Below the pieces are notes generated by a model. It was not told the origin of the DNA and did not search any database. It saw nothing but the letters and a program-made list of their open reading frames with translations. The position numbers and the translations under genes were made by a program. From Strigamia acuminata (Eukaryota > Arthropoda > Chilopoda > Geophilomorpha > Linotaeniidae): 64,000 nt of DNA. Location: positions 51,468,581-51,532,580 of the forward strand of contig OX442314.1 in the NCBI GenBank assembly GCA_949358305.1, written 5' to 3'. Position 1 is the first letter of the stretch. Each line of letters begins with the position of its first letter. Below are positions 42,720 to 53,097 of the stretch, piece after piece.

Positions 42720-44229
42720 TGTGACGATTATACTTTTGGGCTAATTTATTAGTCCTTTTAAGATAGATAATTCGGTTTATACAAGACGTTGCTAAGTTTA
42801 GCAACAACCTAACCGAGATAAGCTACGGAAGCCCTTACAAACATGAATATGTGATCAAGTAGAAATAACTTACAGTTTTAGTGTGACATAACATATTTAT
42901 TACTAAATATTAATAATAACAAAGATGGGTTCTTGACGCGTGTAAACGGGCGGCATCAACTGGTTGAGGATCCGGGCGTCGCGGGAGTTGTTGAGACTCC
43001 ATCCGCCAGCATGCCTTACGACGACAAGATCTCGTGATCAGGCGCCGAGTATTTAATTGTGTGCTTTAACTCGCTATCGGTGGTACCAACCACCAGGTAA
43101 ACATTTCTATGGACTTACCGGTATGAAAAGATATTGCCAATACAGGATTACCAATGCCCGAGTAATTTGTTTAACACAGTGTTGTTCAACTCCTGTTCAC
43201 GGGTTACTAACCCGGAGGGTACGATGGGGCGGGGACCGTCACGACGGTCGAGAGAACCATCGCGGGAGGTTTTGACACCTCCATCCGCCAGCATGCCTTA
43301 CGATGGCGGGATCAGCAGATCGAGCACCGGGTAAAATATTATTTGGCCACTGCCGTTGGATTACCATTATCCAGGTAGTTGTTTTATCGCAACATCTTTA
43401 GATATTACTCACGGGCTACCAACCCGGCGTGTTACCTGTGCATTAAGCCTTTACCGACTTTTAACGAGCGGAAGGACCAATCGTAGAAAGACGGGAACCT
43501 GCGTGGGCTGTTTACAACAACCATCCTGCAGCGGACTGTGGCCAGTTAGCTGAGGGACCTACTTTCATTTAGCAAGGTCGTACTGTATACGACCGTTATA
43601 TTAAGCCACCGTACGAAGTCCTACTGTCCCGTAGAACAGCTGGCTAACGTTACGGGGCCATTTCATGCGAATGCATGTCTATTACCGGAGTTAGCCTTCC
43701 CGAAATAGCCCTACAACAGCAATAACAAAATAGTAATAAATACTAACTGTGGAGAGCTGAGGTGGCCTGATGTGTCGATAGAGAATAATGAAATCAAACG
43801 ATAACAATTCAACTACAGACAATATACAAGTTCAGTTATCAAGCCCGGGGGTGAGTGAGAAACTGATGCTTATATAGTTCTGTAGAACTACTAGATTGGC
43901 GACAGCCAATCAGCGTACGAATCGGCGGATTCGTGGGTCACTAGTCCGGACCTAATATATGACTATGTCCAGATGGGCCCAGTTGGGGTCCGGAAGGGTC
44001 CGATTGGTTCCCTTCGACAGGTAAGTAATGTGGATATTGATTCGATGGAATCAACATCATCAAGTAATTAATACTTAATTCATATTGAATAAAATAGTTA
44101 TATTTTATTCACCGTGTCCAAGTAATAATTTATTACGCTTTTTAGTTTCGTCGAGTTTAAATTGCGCGCGTTTGTTAAACAGCGCCATCTATTGTGAACA
44201 TTGATAAATACTGATTTGTAATCATCACA
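42720..44229 (+). mobile_element. Solo LTR of the long-LTR family, copy III
   Basis: Begins TGTGACGATTATAC and ends TAATCATCACA with a 4-bp duplication AACT (42716-42719 and 44230-44233). At 1510 bp it is about 230 bp shorter than copy II because of a deletion joining GAGGATCCGGGCG to CGTCGCGGGAG near 42980, with GCG microhomology. The CAGCGCCATCT motif is near 44180. Confidence 0.85.
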
Positions 44230-44403
44230 AACTCTTTAATTGCACAAATAAAATCAGGGTTAATATTTTTAATGAACTCAAATTATTTTACTACAATGAA
44301 CATGAAGAATAAAAAATAATACGAGCAAATATTGCAAATTAACTTTTTCGTCTCTCGGAGGCATCCAAGTGAATTAAGAAATAATAAAATACAAATAATA
44401 TTT

Positions 44404-45170
44404 TTAAGTGGTGAAAAATACTTTATTACAACAATCAATCGAGATCACCACACTCGGAGAACAAAAGCCAACAGAATCGTCGATGTACGGCTGTGTGTGG
44501 CTGACGTTAACCATCAGTAGATCCATCGTTGGTTGGAAAATGGCAGGAGCTGTTGAGATTCCACAAAAAAGACGATTAACCTGGAAGATACCAATATGAG
44601 TGTTTATGGTGCACAGTTCTTGGCTAGGACCGTCCAGCTCCAGCTGGCTGTATGCTGAGTTCATGTCAACGGTGGAGTAAGATTCTCCACCCGACAGCTT
44701 GGCCTCAACATCTGCGAAGAGTGACAGCGGATACGAACAAAGCAATACCGTCTTATTTACAGTATGATTATAACACCCAGCAATTTTAATTGTGCCATCC
44801 GACTTTTTTACATGCATTATCGGAGTGGCCCAACGCGAAGACGCAACCGGTGTAGTAATTCCCAAGTCCTGCAGACGTTTCAGTTCGAGTTCCAGAGATG
44901 GTTTGATCGACAGCGGCACCGGGTAAGCTTTTAGAAAAAGTGGGGTAAATGTTTTGTCCACATCAATAACTTACATACCGGCGCCACATTATATTTGCTG
45001 ATTTCGTCGCGAAAAACATTACGATGTTTTTGTAAAATCGCTTGCAATGTGTTAATATGCCCTTCGAGGCCGCAGCTGTGGCACATCGCGTGGCGGAACC
45101 TACAGTCGTCCTGATGACGCTGTCCCGTTCTTAGAGAGCGGTTCTGAACCATCCAACCTCTCAGCAAGAT
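44404..45170 (-). pseudogene. Gypsy gag/RT relic related to the 4.9-kb element
   Basis: Encodes LPIKP-like and RT sequence closely parallel to the 4.9-kb element: ATPIMHVKKSDGTIKIAGCY, SYSTVDMNSAYSQLELD, and PYIDDSV, preceded by a zinc-knuckle scrap (CHSCGLEGHINT) fused directly to the pre-RT region (LQKHRNVFRDEI). Protease is deleted, frames are broken and RNase H/integrase are absent. No LTR found. Confidence 0.85.
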
Positions 45171-45284
45171 CTCATTATCTTAGTCACATTTCTCTTAGAT
45201 TTTCTAGTTTAGACTATCTCAGGCAAAACCATGTTTTTATTTTTTTAAGCAGTACAATACAGTCTAATTTTATTCAAATTAAAT

Positions 45285-46856
45285 CTAACGTCGAATCTCC
45301 AAATCCAAGTTGCTACTTTTCACAAACCTCGCAATTTGTTCGAAATCCGATAGGCCAATGCGACAACAATCTTCCAAGATGAGCAAATTCAACGGATTTC
45401 TCATTTCTAACAACTCCATGATCGAGTTCAAACCTACCGAATTACACGAACACAAACGTAGAGACTTCAGACGCGAGAACGCATTCAATTTGATAAGATC
45501 TAAAATCAAATTGTCAGTCAACGCCGTGCAGTTTGTAACACAAAGCGCTTCCAAATTCGGGCACCGCGCCAAAAACATTTCCCACTCACGCATGTCGTTT
45601 TCAGTAAAATTAAAAAACTGCAGTTCTCGTATATTCGTGAAAGCAACATCGCCATCACTCTTTTTACTAAAAACACCACATTGGCGCAGTTGTAACTTCT
45701 CCAACATTGGACAGCAACGACCGATGACCGAAACATTGACCGAAGAAAAACTAAACTGATGTATGTGCAAACTGGTTAAACTACGCAGCAAGATTTGTTC
45801 GGAACTGCGCGGAGCCGTACAAAAAACTGCACCAAACATAATAAATAACCTCGATAAGTTCGGAAAAGTCCGGCTCAAAAAAATGATGTCATCTTCTTCC
45901 GTACTTCTTACCATTTTCGGGATTTTGACCAGAGAATAAGTGCGCAAATTTTGATTCGATCTGAAACGCGTTTTTAGCATCTCGTACAACTCGCCCCAAC
46001 AGCCATTTTTAAAAACTCTCAGAAGTGGCAGTTCGTGGAGAATGTAAAAACACGTCCCGGATGTGACGGAAGAACGGTCGATGTTCAATCGCTCGAGTTT
46101 CTTGCAGCGCTGCAGCGAAGCGAACCCGACGTCGGTGACTTTGCAGCACATAGACAGGTCGAGGTGGGTTAACAGGGGGCAATTTTCGGCAATTGCGACT
46201 ACGACTTCGTCGGTGCATTCGGGTCTATCCTCGAGTTTAAGACGTCGAAGTTTCGGTGAATGTCTCATCAGGTTGATTAGCGATCGCGAAGGAATTTCGT
46301 CCCGAATTCGTTTCAACTTGAATTCGACAATGTTTTCACAGACTTGTGTAATTCTGTCCAACAAAGGTTCTATCGGCAGATCTAACGTGTTCAAATGTTG
46401 CATTGTTTTGCAGTCGGGATGAACGAAGATGTTGGTGGAGTGTCTCGCACTCCATTGGTCATTCTTGACCATTGTGTATTTTGTGGCGCGCGTCTTTCAC
46501 GTCATTCACGTCGCGTTCCCGCGACGACACGAGATCGCGAGCAGCGCCACCTGTACTTTCATGTCATTAAAAAAGCATTCTAATTCGGTTCCTTGCAACC
46601 ACTGCCTCGTTCCTTCACCACCTCCAACACAATCCGACTGAATCCACGAGAATCCGAAGTCATCAACGCACAGAACACATCAGTTGGACGGTAAACGTCG
46701 AACGGGAGGTGTTGATTGCTTACAAAGTCGTCGATACACTTCGTCAATAAATACCGAAGGTTGAGTTGCTAATTCGTCTTTGAACACTCCGAAATTAGCC
46801 GACACGGCTTGTAAACACAATTCTTCCAGACACGAAGCTGATTTCTTGCACGGCAT
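45285..46856 (-). pseudogene. LRR protein gene 1, split by a solo LTR (partly open)
   Basis: Original start is ATG at 46854-46856; the first 57 codons run to the LTR at 46682, then coding resumes at 46435 and ends at 45285. Removing the LTR and one duplication keeps frame and matches the neighbour gene (DEVYRRLCK and IFVHPDCKTMQHL against DKLCRRLCQ and VFVHSRTKSVHHL). The N-terminus has CLEELCLQAV, near the Elongin BC-box pattern; the rest is cysteine-containing leucine-rich repeats (CPLLTHLDLSMCCKVTDVGF). That suggests a substrate receptor of a cullin ligase, by analogy only. The LTR adds a stop at its first codon, but also an in-frame ATG at 46472 that opens a 395-codon frame beginning MVKNDQWSARHST. 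Confidence 0.75.
46436..46682 (+). mobile_element. Gypsy solo LTR (247 bp) inside LRR gene 1
   Basis: Begins TGGAGTGTCTCGCACTCCA, ends CAGAACACATCA, with a 5-bp duplication GTTGG at 46431-46435 and 46683-46687. It shares the terminal palindrome and an AGCGCCACCT motif with the 29.6-kb remnants and the 4.9-kb element LTRs. Orientation is opposite to the LRR gene. LTR plus one duplication is 252 bp, a multiple of three. Confidence 0.9.
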
Positions 46857-46973
46857 GTCGAAAAAAATTGAACGAATGAATGGCCACGCTGTTAAATCCG
46901 TTTATTAGATGAATAAGTCGCCAATGACGTATGAGGAACGTCGAAATGTGTCGCGACTATACGATCACATCCA

Positions 46974-48089
46974 TCAAATGTTGCCGCCAGAAATTTTCAT
47001 TTTACACATGAAAAGTGCCATTCTGCACAACTTCCTCAACGCAACCGGCTTTGCTAATAATTCAATAATCGACCGTGAAGTGACCGAATCGCACAAACAA
47101 AGCGTCAAAGCTTTCACGTTTCCAAACATTTCCAACTCAAACAGCCGAGAAATCGAAACATCAGTCATCGTCGGACAATGACAAACACGCAACACTTCCA
47201 ACGTCTGCTCAGCACATTCTTTGAAAACCGTCATACCGGAAATACTACATCGATTCAATATTAACTCGACCAGCATCGGACAGGAACGACAAACGACCGA
47301 AACATCCAACGATTGAATCGCGGACAGCTGCAGAGTCCTCACTCGTTGCAACACGTCGTGTTTGTGGCCACGCAGCGCCAACACACAATCCAGAGTTAAA
47401 TTCGACCAAAGCAACACACTGCGCATGTTTGGAAAACTTCTGATCATAAAGATCACGTCTTCTCGGTCAATTCCAACGATTCCCACCGTCCCTTCTAACG
47501 AATAAGTGCGCAACGATTCGTTTAACGCGAATTGTCGTTTCAACGCATCGAATATCCCACGCCAGCAGTCGTTTTCGAAGGTTTTCAATCGAGGAATTTG
47601 GTTCAGAACAGACAAACAGTCATATTGTGTCGCTTTTATACGCCGTACGTCCAAATATTCCAGTGTCGTGCACCGGAGCAACGAACGTACCCCTTTATCC
47701 GTAATTTGGCCGCATAAGGACAAATCGAGGCGGCGTAAGAGCGGATATTTCTGGCCGAATCCACCGACGATTTGGTCCGTGCACGCTTCGCCGTGGAAAC
47801 GCAAGCTTTGAAGTAGTGGTAAGTGTGGCATGAGTTGGATTAGGAATCGCGGTGGGATTTGCGTGGCGGACAGAGATAGTTTCAGGTCAAAATCGACGAG
47901 ATTCTTGCAGATGTCGCCGATTTTGACCAATAAAAGGTCGATGGGGAGGTCGAACAAGTGCAAGTGGTGAACTGATTTCGTGCGCGAATGAACGAAGACT
48001 TTTGTTGGCAAACCTCGATTGCCGGGTTTGAATTGCTGGCAAAGTCGTCGACACAGTTTGTCTGCATTAATGTGTGAATGGGTGATCAA
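46974..48089 (-). CDS. LRR protein gene 2 (AMN1/ZYG11-like repeats)
   Basis: A 371-codon intronless frame paralogous to LRR gene 1. Cysteine-containing leucine-rich repeats run through most of it: YPLLRRLDLSLCGQITDKGV, CTTLEYLDVRRI, CPMLVELILNRCSI, CPTMTDVSISRLF. Both genes share LRTYSL and an E-D-x-I-F(L/M) stretch before RSFPN/RTFPN. The frame lacks the MPCKK...CLEELCL N-terminus of gene 1. Its first codon is TTG at 48087-48089, so the true start is unclear. A CAG acceptor (TTGAGTTTTCAG) just upstream is in a suitable phase and may join it to an unseen 5' exon. Likely a protein-interaction scaffold; substrate unknown. Confidence 0.65.
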   Translation of the reverse strand: MITHSHINADKLCRRLCQQFKPGNRGLPTKVFVHSRTKSVHHLHLFDLPIDLLLVKIGDICKNLVDFDLKLSLSATQIPPRFLIQLMPHLPLLQSLRFHGEACTDQIVGGFGQKYPLLRRLDLSLCGQITDKGVRSLLRCTTLEYLDVRRIKATQYDCLSVLNQIPRLKTFENDCWRGIFDALKRQFALNESLRTYSLEGTVGIVGIDREDVIFMIRSFPNMRSVLLWSNLTLDCVLALRGHKHDVLQRVRTLQLSAIQSLDVSVVCRSCPMLVELILNRCSISGMTVFKECAEQTLEVLRVCHCPTMTDVSISRLFELEMFGNVKALTLCLCDSVTSRSIIELLAKPVALRKLCRMALFMCKMKISGGNI

Positions 48090-49246
48090 ATGCCCGATAG
48101 GGGCGCTGAAAACTCAAGTAACGAATAAGCGACGTTACAAATATAAATAATAAATATAAATAATGGACAAATTTTTTTTTTTTAAATTTTTGGCTAATCA
48201 ATGTTACGTCAAAAGTTGGCCTTTTTGATAAAATAATTGGTTGCTTTTGGTAAACTACCGTAGTCGCAGTTCTCTGATATAAAATGGACGCAAACTAGAG
48301 ATTTCTCCTATCTAGAGTAGCTATTCCCTCGCTTTTCGTTTGTGAACCCCGTACCATGAATCGAGACAAAGCGATGTCGTTTCTTCCTTTATTTCGGGCG
48401 TCGTTACCAGCTGTTGTTACTTCTCGCATCGAAGCATTTTCGGTTCCGTATTTGTCGCAATTTCCCGTGGTTTTTCCGTCGTATTTATGCAGTAACCGAG
48501 GTACTAGATGAAGGCTGGTTGCGAGTCGATGGATTGATTCGAGTTAACATGGTCGAAAGTGTCATTTTGCACGCCATTTTTACCTGATATTTTTTCTCGA
48601 ATTCAAGGCATTTTTATATGTTTGTTAATTCTCAGAAACACCATTGTTTTTCGATCGTATTTATTAATAATTGTATCCACGCATAACCATGAAACAGGAT
48701 TAAGATAGGCTTTTGTGACGATGGTTTGATTTGGTTAAGATTTATCCCTGTTTATTCATTTATTCTCGGTTAATGGCGACAAATCGTTTGGATGTTGTAA
48801 GTCTGCATTCGAATATGCGAGTGTAGCATTCCCCAATGTGATTGAAATTGATAAATGCAGATTTTAAAAAAAAATTTATTTTGGTCATCCAGACATACCG
48901 GTAATCTTACTATAGAAAACTATAGCATGTAAGATTTTATTTGGCTTTCATGCTGGTATTATTTTATTCTAATTTTGGCTATGGTTTTTTTTCATTAATT
49001 TTTTGAATGTCTTAAATTTAGACATTTTTTTCAATTCTAAAATTAATATCTCTTTGTTAGATTGTTATTATACTGGAAATTTTGGACTCGTATATTAGCA
49101 TTCAGTTTCGTAGTATTTGGCGCAATTCGAACATCATCCTGGAAGACCAGGGTGCATTGAATTCTGCGGAAAATAGTAAGGATGGACCATCCTGTCTGAA
49201 TGTTCCTGTGGGTGTTGCAGAAACCTTTCTGTCACGTCATTCAGTC
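48090..49246. other. Intergenic region
   Basis: No gene supported. Contains GTGAACCCCGTACC near 48340, a weak relative of the AACCCCGTA repeat, and AT-rich DNA. The open stretch at 49082-49250 runs into the LTR and reaches a stop just past the insertion. Confidence 0.4.
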
Positions 49247-49250
49247 AACT

Positions 49251-50265
49251 TGTCGCGCCCCTACTTCGCTCTCGCTGACTCGTGGGTTGATTACTTAATT
49301 CGACTAACTCACTACCGCTTTGCTCAAGCGGTTTACCCAAAGAAATGATTACACAGATATAAAAGGTAAAATATAATATAGATTTATTCTGTGGGACAAT
49401 GTACAGATATATCTTATATATATATATGAAAGGTAAGTAAAAGGTAAATCGGAATGGGTGCTGGGAATGGAAAGGTAAAGGTAAGATGAAAGCTGGCTGG
49501 AATCGGCGAGGTCGTCTGTTGTCTCGTTCGTGTCCAAGATGGCGTCCTCGTTGTGGCAACGTGATGTCGTCTTGGGCCGGCGTGGCAATATGGCGTCCTC
49601 GGCTCGTCTCTGGCTGGTCCTTCGGGCTCACGCTGGTCAGGCGCGAGTGAATGCTTAGTTAAAAGGCTTACTTCGGTCTGTTGTCTAGGTTTTTGTGTGG
49701 TGTCCGGCGATCACACAGCGGCGGACTCTTCTGGCTCCCGGCGGTCACACAGCGGCGGGAACGCTCGTCGTGGTTTTACTGCAGTTTAGGCTTGTGCGAC
49801 CGTTTGTCTGCACAACTCGCTAAACTGGAGTGGTTTTTACTATTTCTAGCTGGTGTGCTAAAATAGTGTGGTAATCTTATCTCGCAGGTTACTCTGCGGA
49901 GTTTGACACTGACCAAACGTACTCACGGTAAATTGTCCTTTGTCCTTGGTCAATCCCAGTATATTTACTTGGGCCTGATCTTGTAGGACGACGGGTTTTA
50001 CGTGTGTTTCTCGTTTGATGGTTGTGTTGGTTCTGCCCGCTCAGTGCAAGGCACATTCCTTTGCACAAAGCGGGGTTGACAGGTGACCGGAATCACCCAA
50101 TGGTGGGGTGGACGAGCCATCCCCACTCCCTCAGGGCAGACGCCTGTCCATTGACTAGATGTCAATGCACTGAGGGAAGGGAGACGCGCTTGCGGCTCCC
50201 CTTACACCCGAAACGAGGTCACGAGAGAAACTCTTCGTTGACCCCGGTCCAGTCGGGTCACCACA
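49251..50265 (-). repeat. 3' LTR of the 13.5-kb element
   Basis: Minus strand starts TGTGGTGACCCGACTGG and ends GTAGGGGCGCGACA. An alternating TA tract near 49415-49428 could be a TATA region and AATAAA (49384-49389) a poly(A) signal. Confidence 0.93.
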
Positions 50266-50301
50266 CTTCCCCCTCCGAGCTCAGACCGTGGGGCTGAGCG
50301 A

Positions 50302-53097
50302 TCACTTCTTTTCTGGGGGACCCGACACTGAGTCCGTCACCTGGGCGTAACTCACTCCAGGGACAGGCGGTTGAGTGCCGGGTGGCGCGGGTAGATCGCC
50401 TACTAGCGCCGAGGACCGATCACGGGGGTCCTCATGCTCCGTAATGAAACATAATGCATGGCCGTCAACTGGCTCATGCGGGGCACGCGTCCTCTCGTGT
50501 AACCAAACGCTCGGGATGTAGGCGGAGAAGCCGGTGTTCGTATGCCGGATGGCATTGGCTTCCGCTGGCGTCACTGGCGCACGGTGGGCTCTCAGCAACC
50601 TCTGGTGGAAGATGAGGTCTTTAGTCTTCCGGATCTGGTTGTGAAGCCAGATGAAGACCGATTTGCCTTTGTCCCGCTGCGCGAGGATAAACCTCCTGGT
50701 CGCCGTCGTCATCGAAAGATGGGGAAACTCGTCGATGATTCGCCCATAATAGTCTGGTGGAGGCGGTGCCGGCTTCGGCTTCTGGGTGGCCGCGGGAATC
50801 ACTGCTTGCGTTGTTGTCGCCGCTCGGGCCGGTGGGGTCCCGGGCGGTGTCGGCTTCGTTTGCTCGACGGACCTGACGGGTGGCGTTCGGCACAGCAAGC
50901 GCTTTGGTTTACCCGCCACTTCGAACAGGGCGGGTCCTTGCGGGGATATCTCCGCAGGCATCGGTGGCGGAATCGGAACTCCGCTCGTCGGCGAGATCAC
51001 CATGTCTACATCCTCTGCCGATTCTTCCGTCTGGATGGTCAAGGCGCGCAGTTGTTGGGTAGGCGCCGCTGTCCAGGTGGCGGAGGTGTAACGAAACGCC
51101 GTGCTTCGCAACTTGTACCCTTCAAATTCTGGGTTTACCACATCCCTGGTTAGCTCGTAGCGAGTCAACACAGGGTCGGGCAGAATGGAGCTCCACTCTG
51201 CGAGGAGTGCACGGGGAACCTGTACACCCTCTCTGTCCACGACAGACCATGCGGCCATCGACTGACGCCCTTCTCCGAAGAGTGCTGGGGTTAGCAGCTG
51301 CATCATGACCTTGGTCAATGATAACTGTAGGCTGCGACGATTCACTGGATTCGATCGCTCTGAATCCGCAGTGAAGGCATGCGAGAGCTTACTCATCATC
51401 GCGATTGCCCATTCGATAAAATATCGCTGTGTTTGATCCACACCTTGCAAGGCGGGCGCGGAGACTCTTGGGTCTTCCATCACGAAGCGAAACGCTGAGA
51501 GCTCGGAGATAGTCGGGTTGGCGGCTTCTCTCGCGAGTCGCGCTTCTTCGTCTCGCCTCTCGAAGAACAGGGCCGAGGAACCGGGTCGGGGTCGGCTCGG
51601 CCTGTAAATGTCGGTCAAATTGGCTCGACATTCCTGCATAATGCTCTGTCCAGCGGGGAGAAGGACTGAGCGGTCGGTGGGTAAATCCGGCGGATCGCTC
51701 GAATTCAGCAACGACGGCGGCGGCAGGTTCGGAGGCGGCTGCGTCTTGGTCGGCAGGTTCGGAGGCGGCTGCGTCTTGGTCGGCAGCGTTGGCGTCGGCA
51801 GCGGTGGTGGTGGCTGCGTCGGCGGTGGTGGCGTCTCCGTCGTCTGCACCCCAGTCATTGCGACTTGGGGCGCCGGGAGATGTTGTTCGGAGCTTGAGGG
51901 CTGCACGATGGCGGTTGGCATGCCATCGGGTCGCGGTCGCGAATTTATGTAGTCTGCGAGCCACCTTGCCACCTCGTGTGGGGTCACCATTCCGTCGGTG
52001 ACAACACCCATCTTCCTGGCGTGTTTCATCGCGGGATCGAAACGTGTCAGTTTCGTCCGCTTCATCTGAGTCAGAATCTCGCGAAGGTCCCGCGTATCTG
52101 CCGCTGGGACGTTTCGCTCACCTGATTGGCTACCACTTCGTCGACCCGCTCTCTTGGAGATGTAGGCGGGTTCGGGGATGGGACGGCCCCGAGCTTCGCA
52201 CCTCGCGAAGTATCGCTCCTTGCGATCTCTTTTCCGCTGCTCGCGATGAGTCAGCGGACGTCTAGAAGTGCTGGGACGAGAGACTCGCTCTTCGTCACCA
52301 GACATCCAAACCTCCTTGCACTCCTTACCGTCTTTAATCTGACGGTTTACGAAAATTCGCGGTTGGGAATACTGCGAAGGGTCACGCACCGTACTAGTGG
52401 ATGGCCCAGCTTCGTTGCCTTCAGTCGTGTTTTGAGTGACACGCTGCTTCTTGGTTGTCACCGGGGAACGCGACTGGCTGTTCCCGGCGCCTTTGGAGCG
52501 CTTGCGCTTCCGCGGGTAGCTGCTCTTGGGCCCCAAAATCCCCAGGTGGTGGAGCTGCCACATCTCGGCTTGGGACGTTAAAATTCCCATCCGAGGTCTC
52601 CACTGGGGCGTACTCTCCCCCAATCGCAGTCTCTCAAACCACAGATGAATATCATCCGCGGTCATCCCCTCGTTTTGGAGGATGCGCTCGGCCACTGCCG
52701 TAGCGGTATCCACCAGCTGTTGCCTATACTGCTGATAGATGGCCTCACGGGCCTCTTCTGTCTCGGCTGCTCGCCACGCATGCAGCACGTGTTCCTCCGC
52801 CGGGTTGCCAGTGTACTGACTTGACAATCCGGGGTGGAAAATTGGCGATTTCGGGTCATCGTCACGAGCTAACTCTGTGGCGATGCCTTCGCGCATCCCC
52901 TCCGGGAACGTGTCCAGGAGCGTGCAGTCTCGTACCCAACGTCGGGCGATGCATCGGGAATGTAGTATTCGCAGGCGCCAAGGGTCGGCGTCCTCGCCGA
53001 AACATCGTCGGTAAAATTCGGGCAGCGCGCCTCGAAATATCCCGCCACGAGCGATGCAAGCGGGGTCTAATGGTCCCCATGTTCTACGTAATGCCAT
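50302..53097 (-). CDS. Third ORF of the 13.5-kb element, 931 aa, unknown function
   Basis: Start taken at ATG 53097, since the upstream in-frame TTG lies before a strong acceptor (TTTATTTCTCCATCCTTCCAG directly before the ATG). The N-terminal 200 residues look folded (W-, C- and R-rich, with FYRRCFGEDADPWRLRILHS). A basic patch PRKRKRSKG near residue 200 may be a nuclear signal, followed by a disordered K/R/S-rich part. A proline-rich stretch (about 420-470) holds a duplicated TKTQPPPNLP from a 33-bp DNA repeat at 51720-51785. The C-terminal part (DYYGRIIDEFPHLSMTTATR, IWLHNQIRKTKDLIFHQRLL) looks folded again. No signal peptide, transmembrane helix, zinc knuckle or protease motif is seen, so it is not a typical env. 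Position after pol and the acceptor suggest a spliced subgenomic mRNA. Confidence 0.75.
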   Translation of the reverse strand: MALRRTWGPLDPACIARGGIFRGALPEFYRRCFGEDADPWRLRILHSRCIARRWVRDCTLLDTFPEGMREGIATELARDDDPKSPIFHPGLSSQYTGNPAEEHVLHAWRAAETEEAREAIYQQYRQQLVDTATAVAERILQNEGMTADDIHLWFERLRLGESTPQWRPRMGILTSQAEMWQLHHLGILGPKSSYPRKRKRSKGAGNSQSRSPVTTKKQRVTQNTTEGNEAGPSTSTVRDPSQYSQPRIFVNRQIKDGKECKEVWMSGDEERVSRPSTSRRPLTHREQRKRDRKERYFARCEARGRPIPEPAYISKRAGRRSGSQSGERNVPAADTRDLREILTQMKRTKLTRFDPAMKHARKMGVVTDGMVTPHEVARWLADYINSRPRPDGMPTAIVQPSSSEQHLPAPQVAMTGVQTTETPPPPTQPPPPLPTPTLPTKTQPPPNLPTKTQPPPNLPPPSLLNSSDPPDLPTDRSVLLPAGQSIMQECRANLTDIYRPSRPRPGSSALFFERRDEEARLAREAANPTISELSAFRFVMEDPRVSAPALQGVDQTQRYFIEWAIAMMSKLSHAFTADSERSNPVNRRSLQLSLTKVMMQLLTPALFGEGRQSMAAWSVVDREGVQVPRALLAEWSSILPDPVLTRYELTRDVVNPEFEGYKLRSTAFRYTSATWTAAPTQQLRALTIQTEESAEDVDMVISPTSGVPIPPPMPAEISPQGPALFEVAGKPKRLLCRTPPVRSVEQTKPTPPGTPPARAATTTQAVIPAATQKPKPAPPPPDYYGRIIDEFPHLSMTTATRRFILAQRDKGKSVFIWLHNQIRKTKDLIFHQRLLRAHRAPVTPAEANAIRHTNTGFSAYIPSVWLHERTRAPHEPVDGHALCFITEHEDPRDRSSALVGDLPAPPGTQPPVPGVSYAQVTDSVSGPPEKK

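Noticed and set aside
50542-51153. Plus-strand ORFs within ORF3, and similar open frames inside gag and pol
   Set aside because: They are antisense shadows of GC-rich coding sequence on the minus strand.
50302-53097. ORF3 as an envelope gene
   Set aside because: No signal peptide, cleavage site, fusion peptide or membrane anchor is visible.
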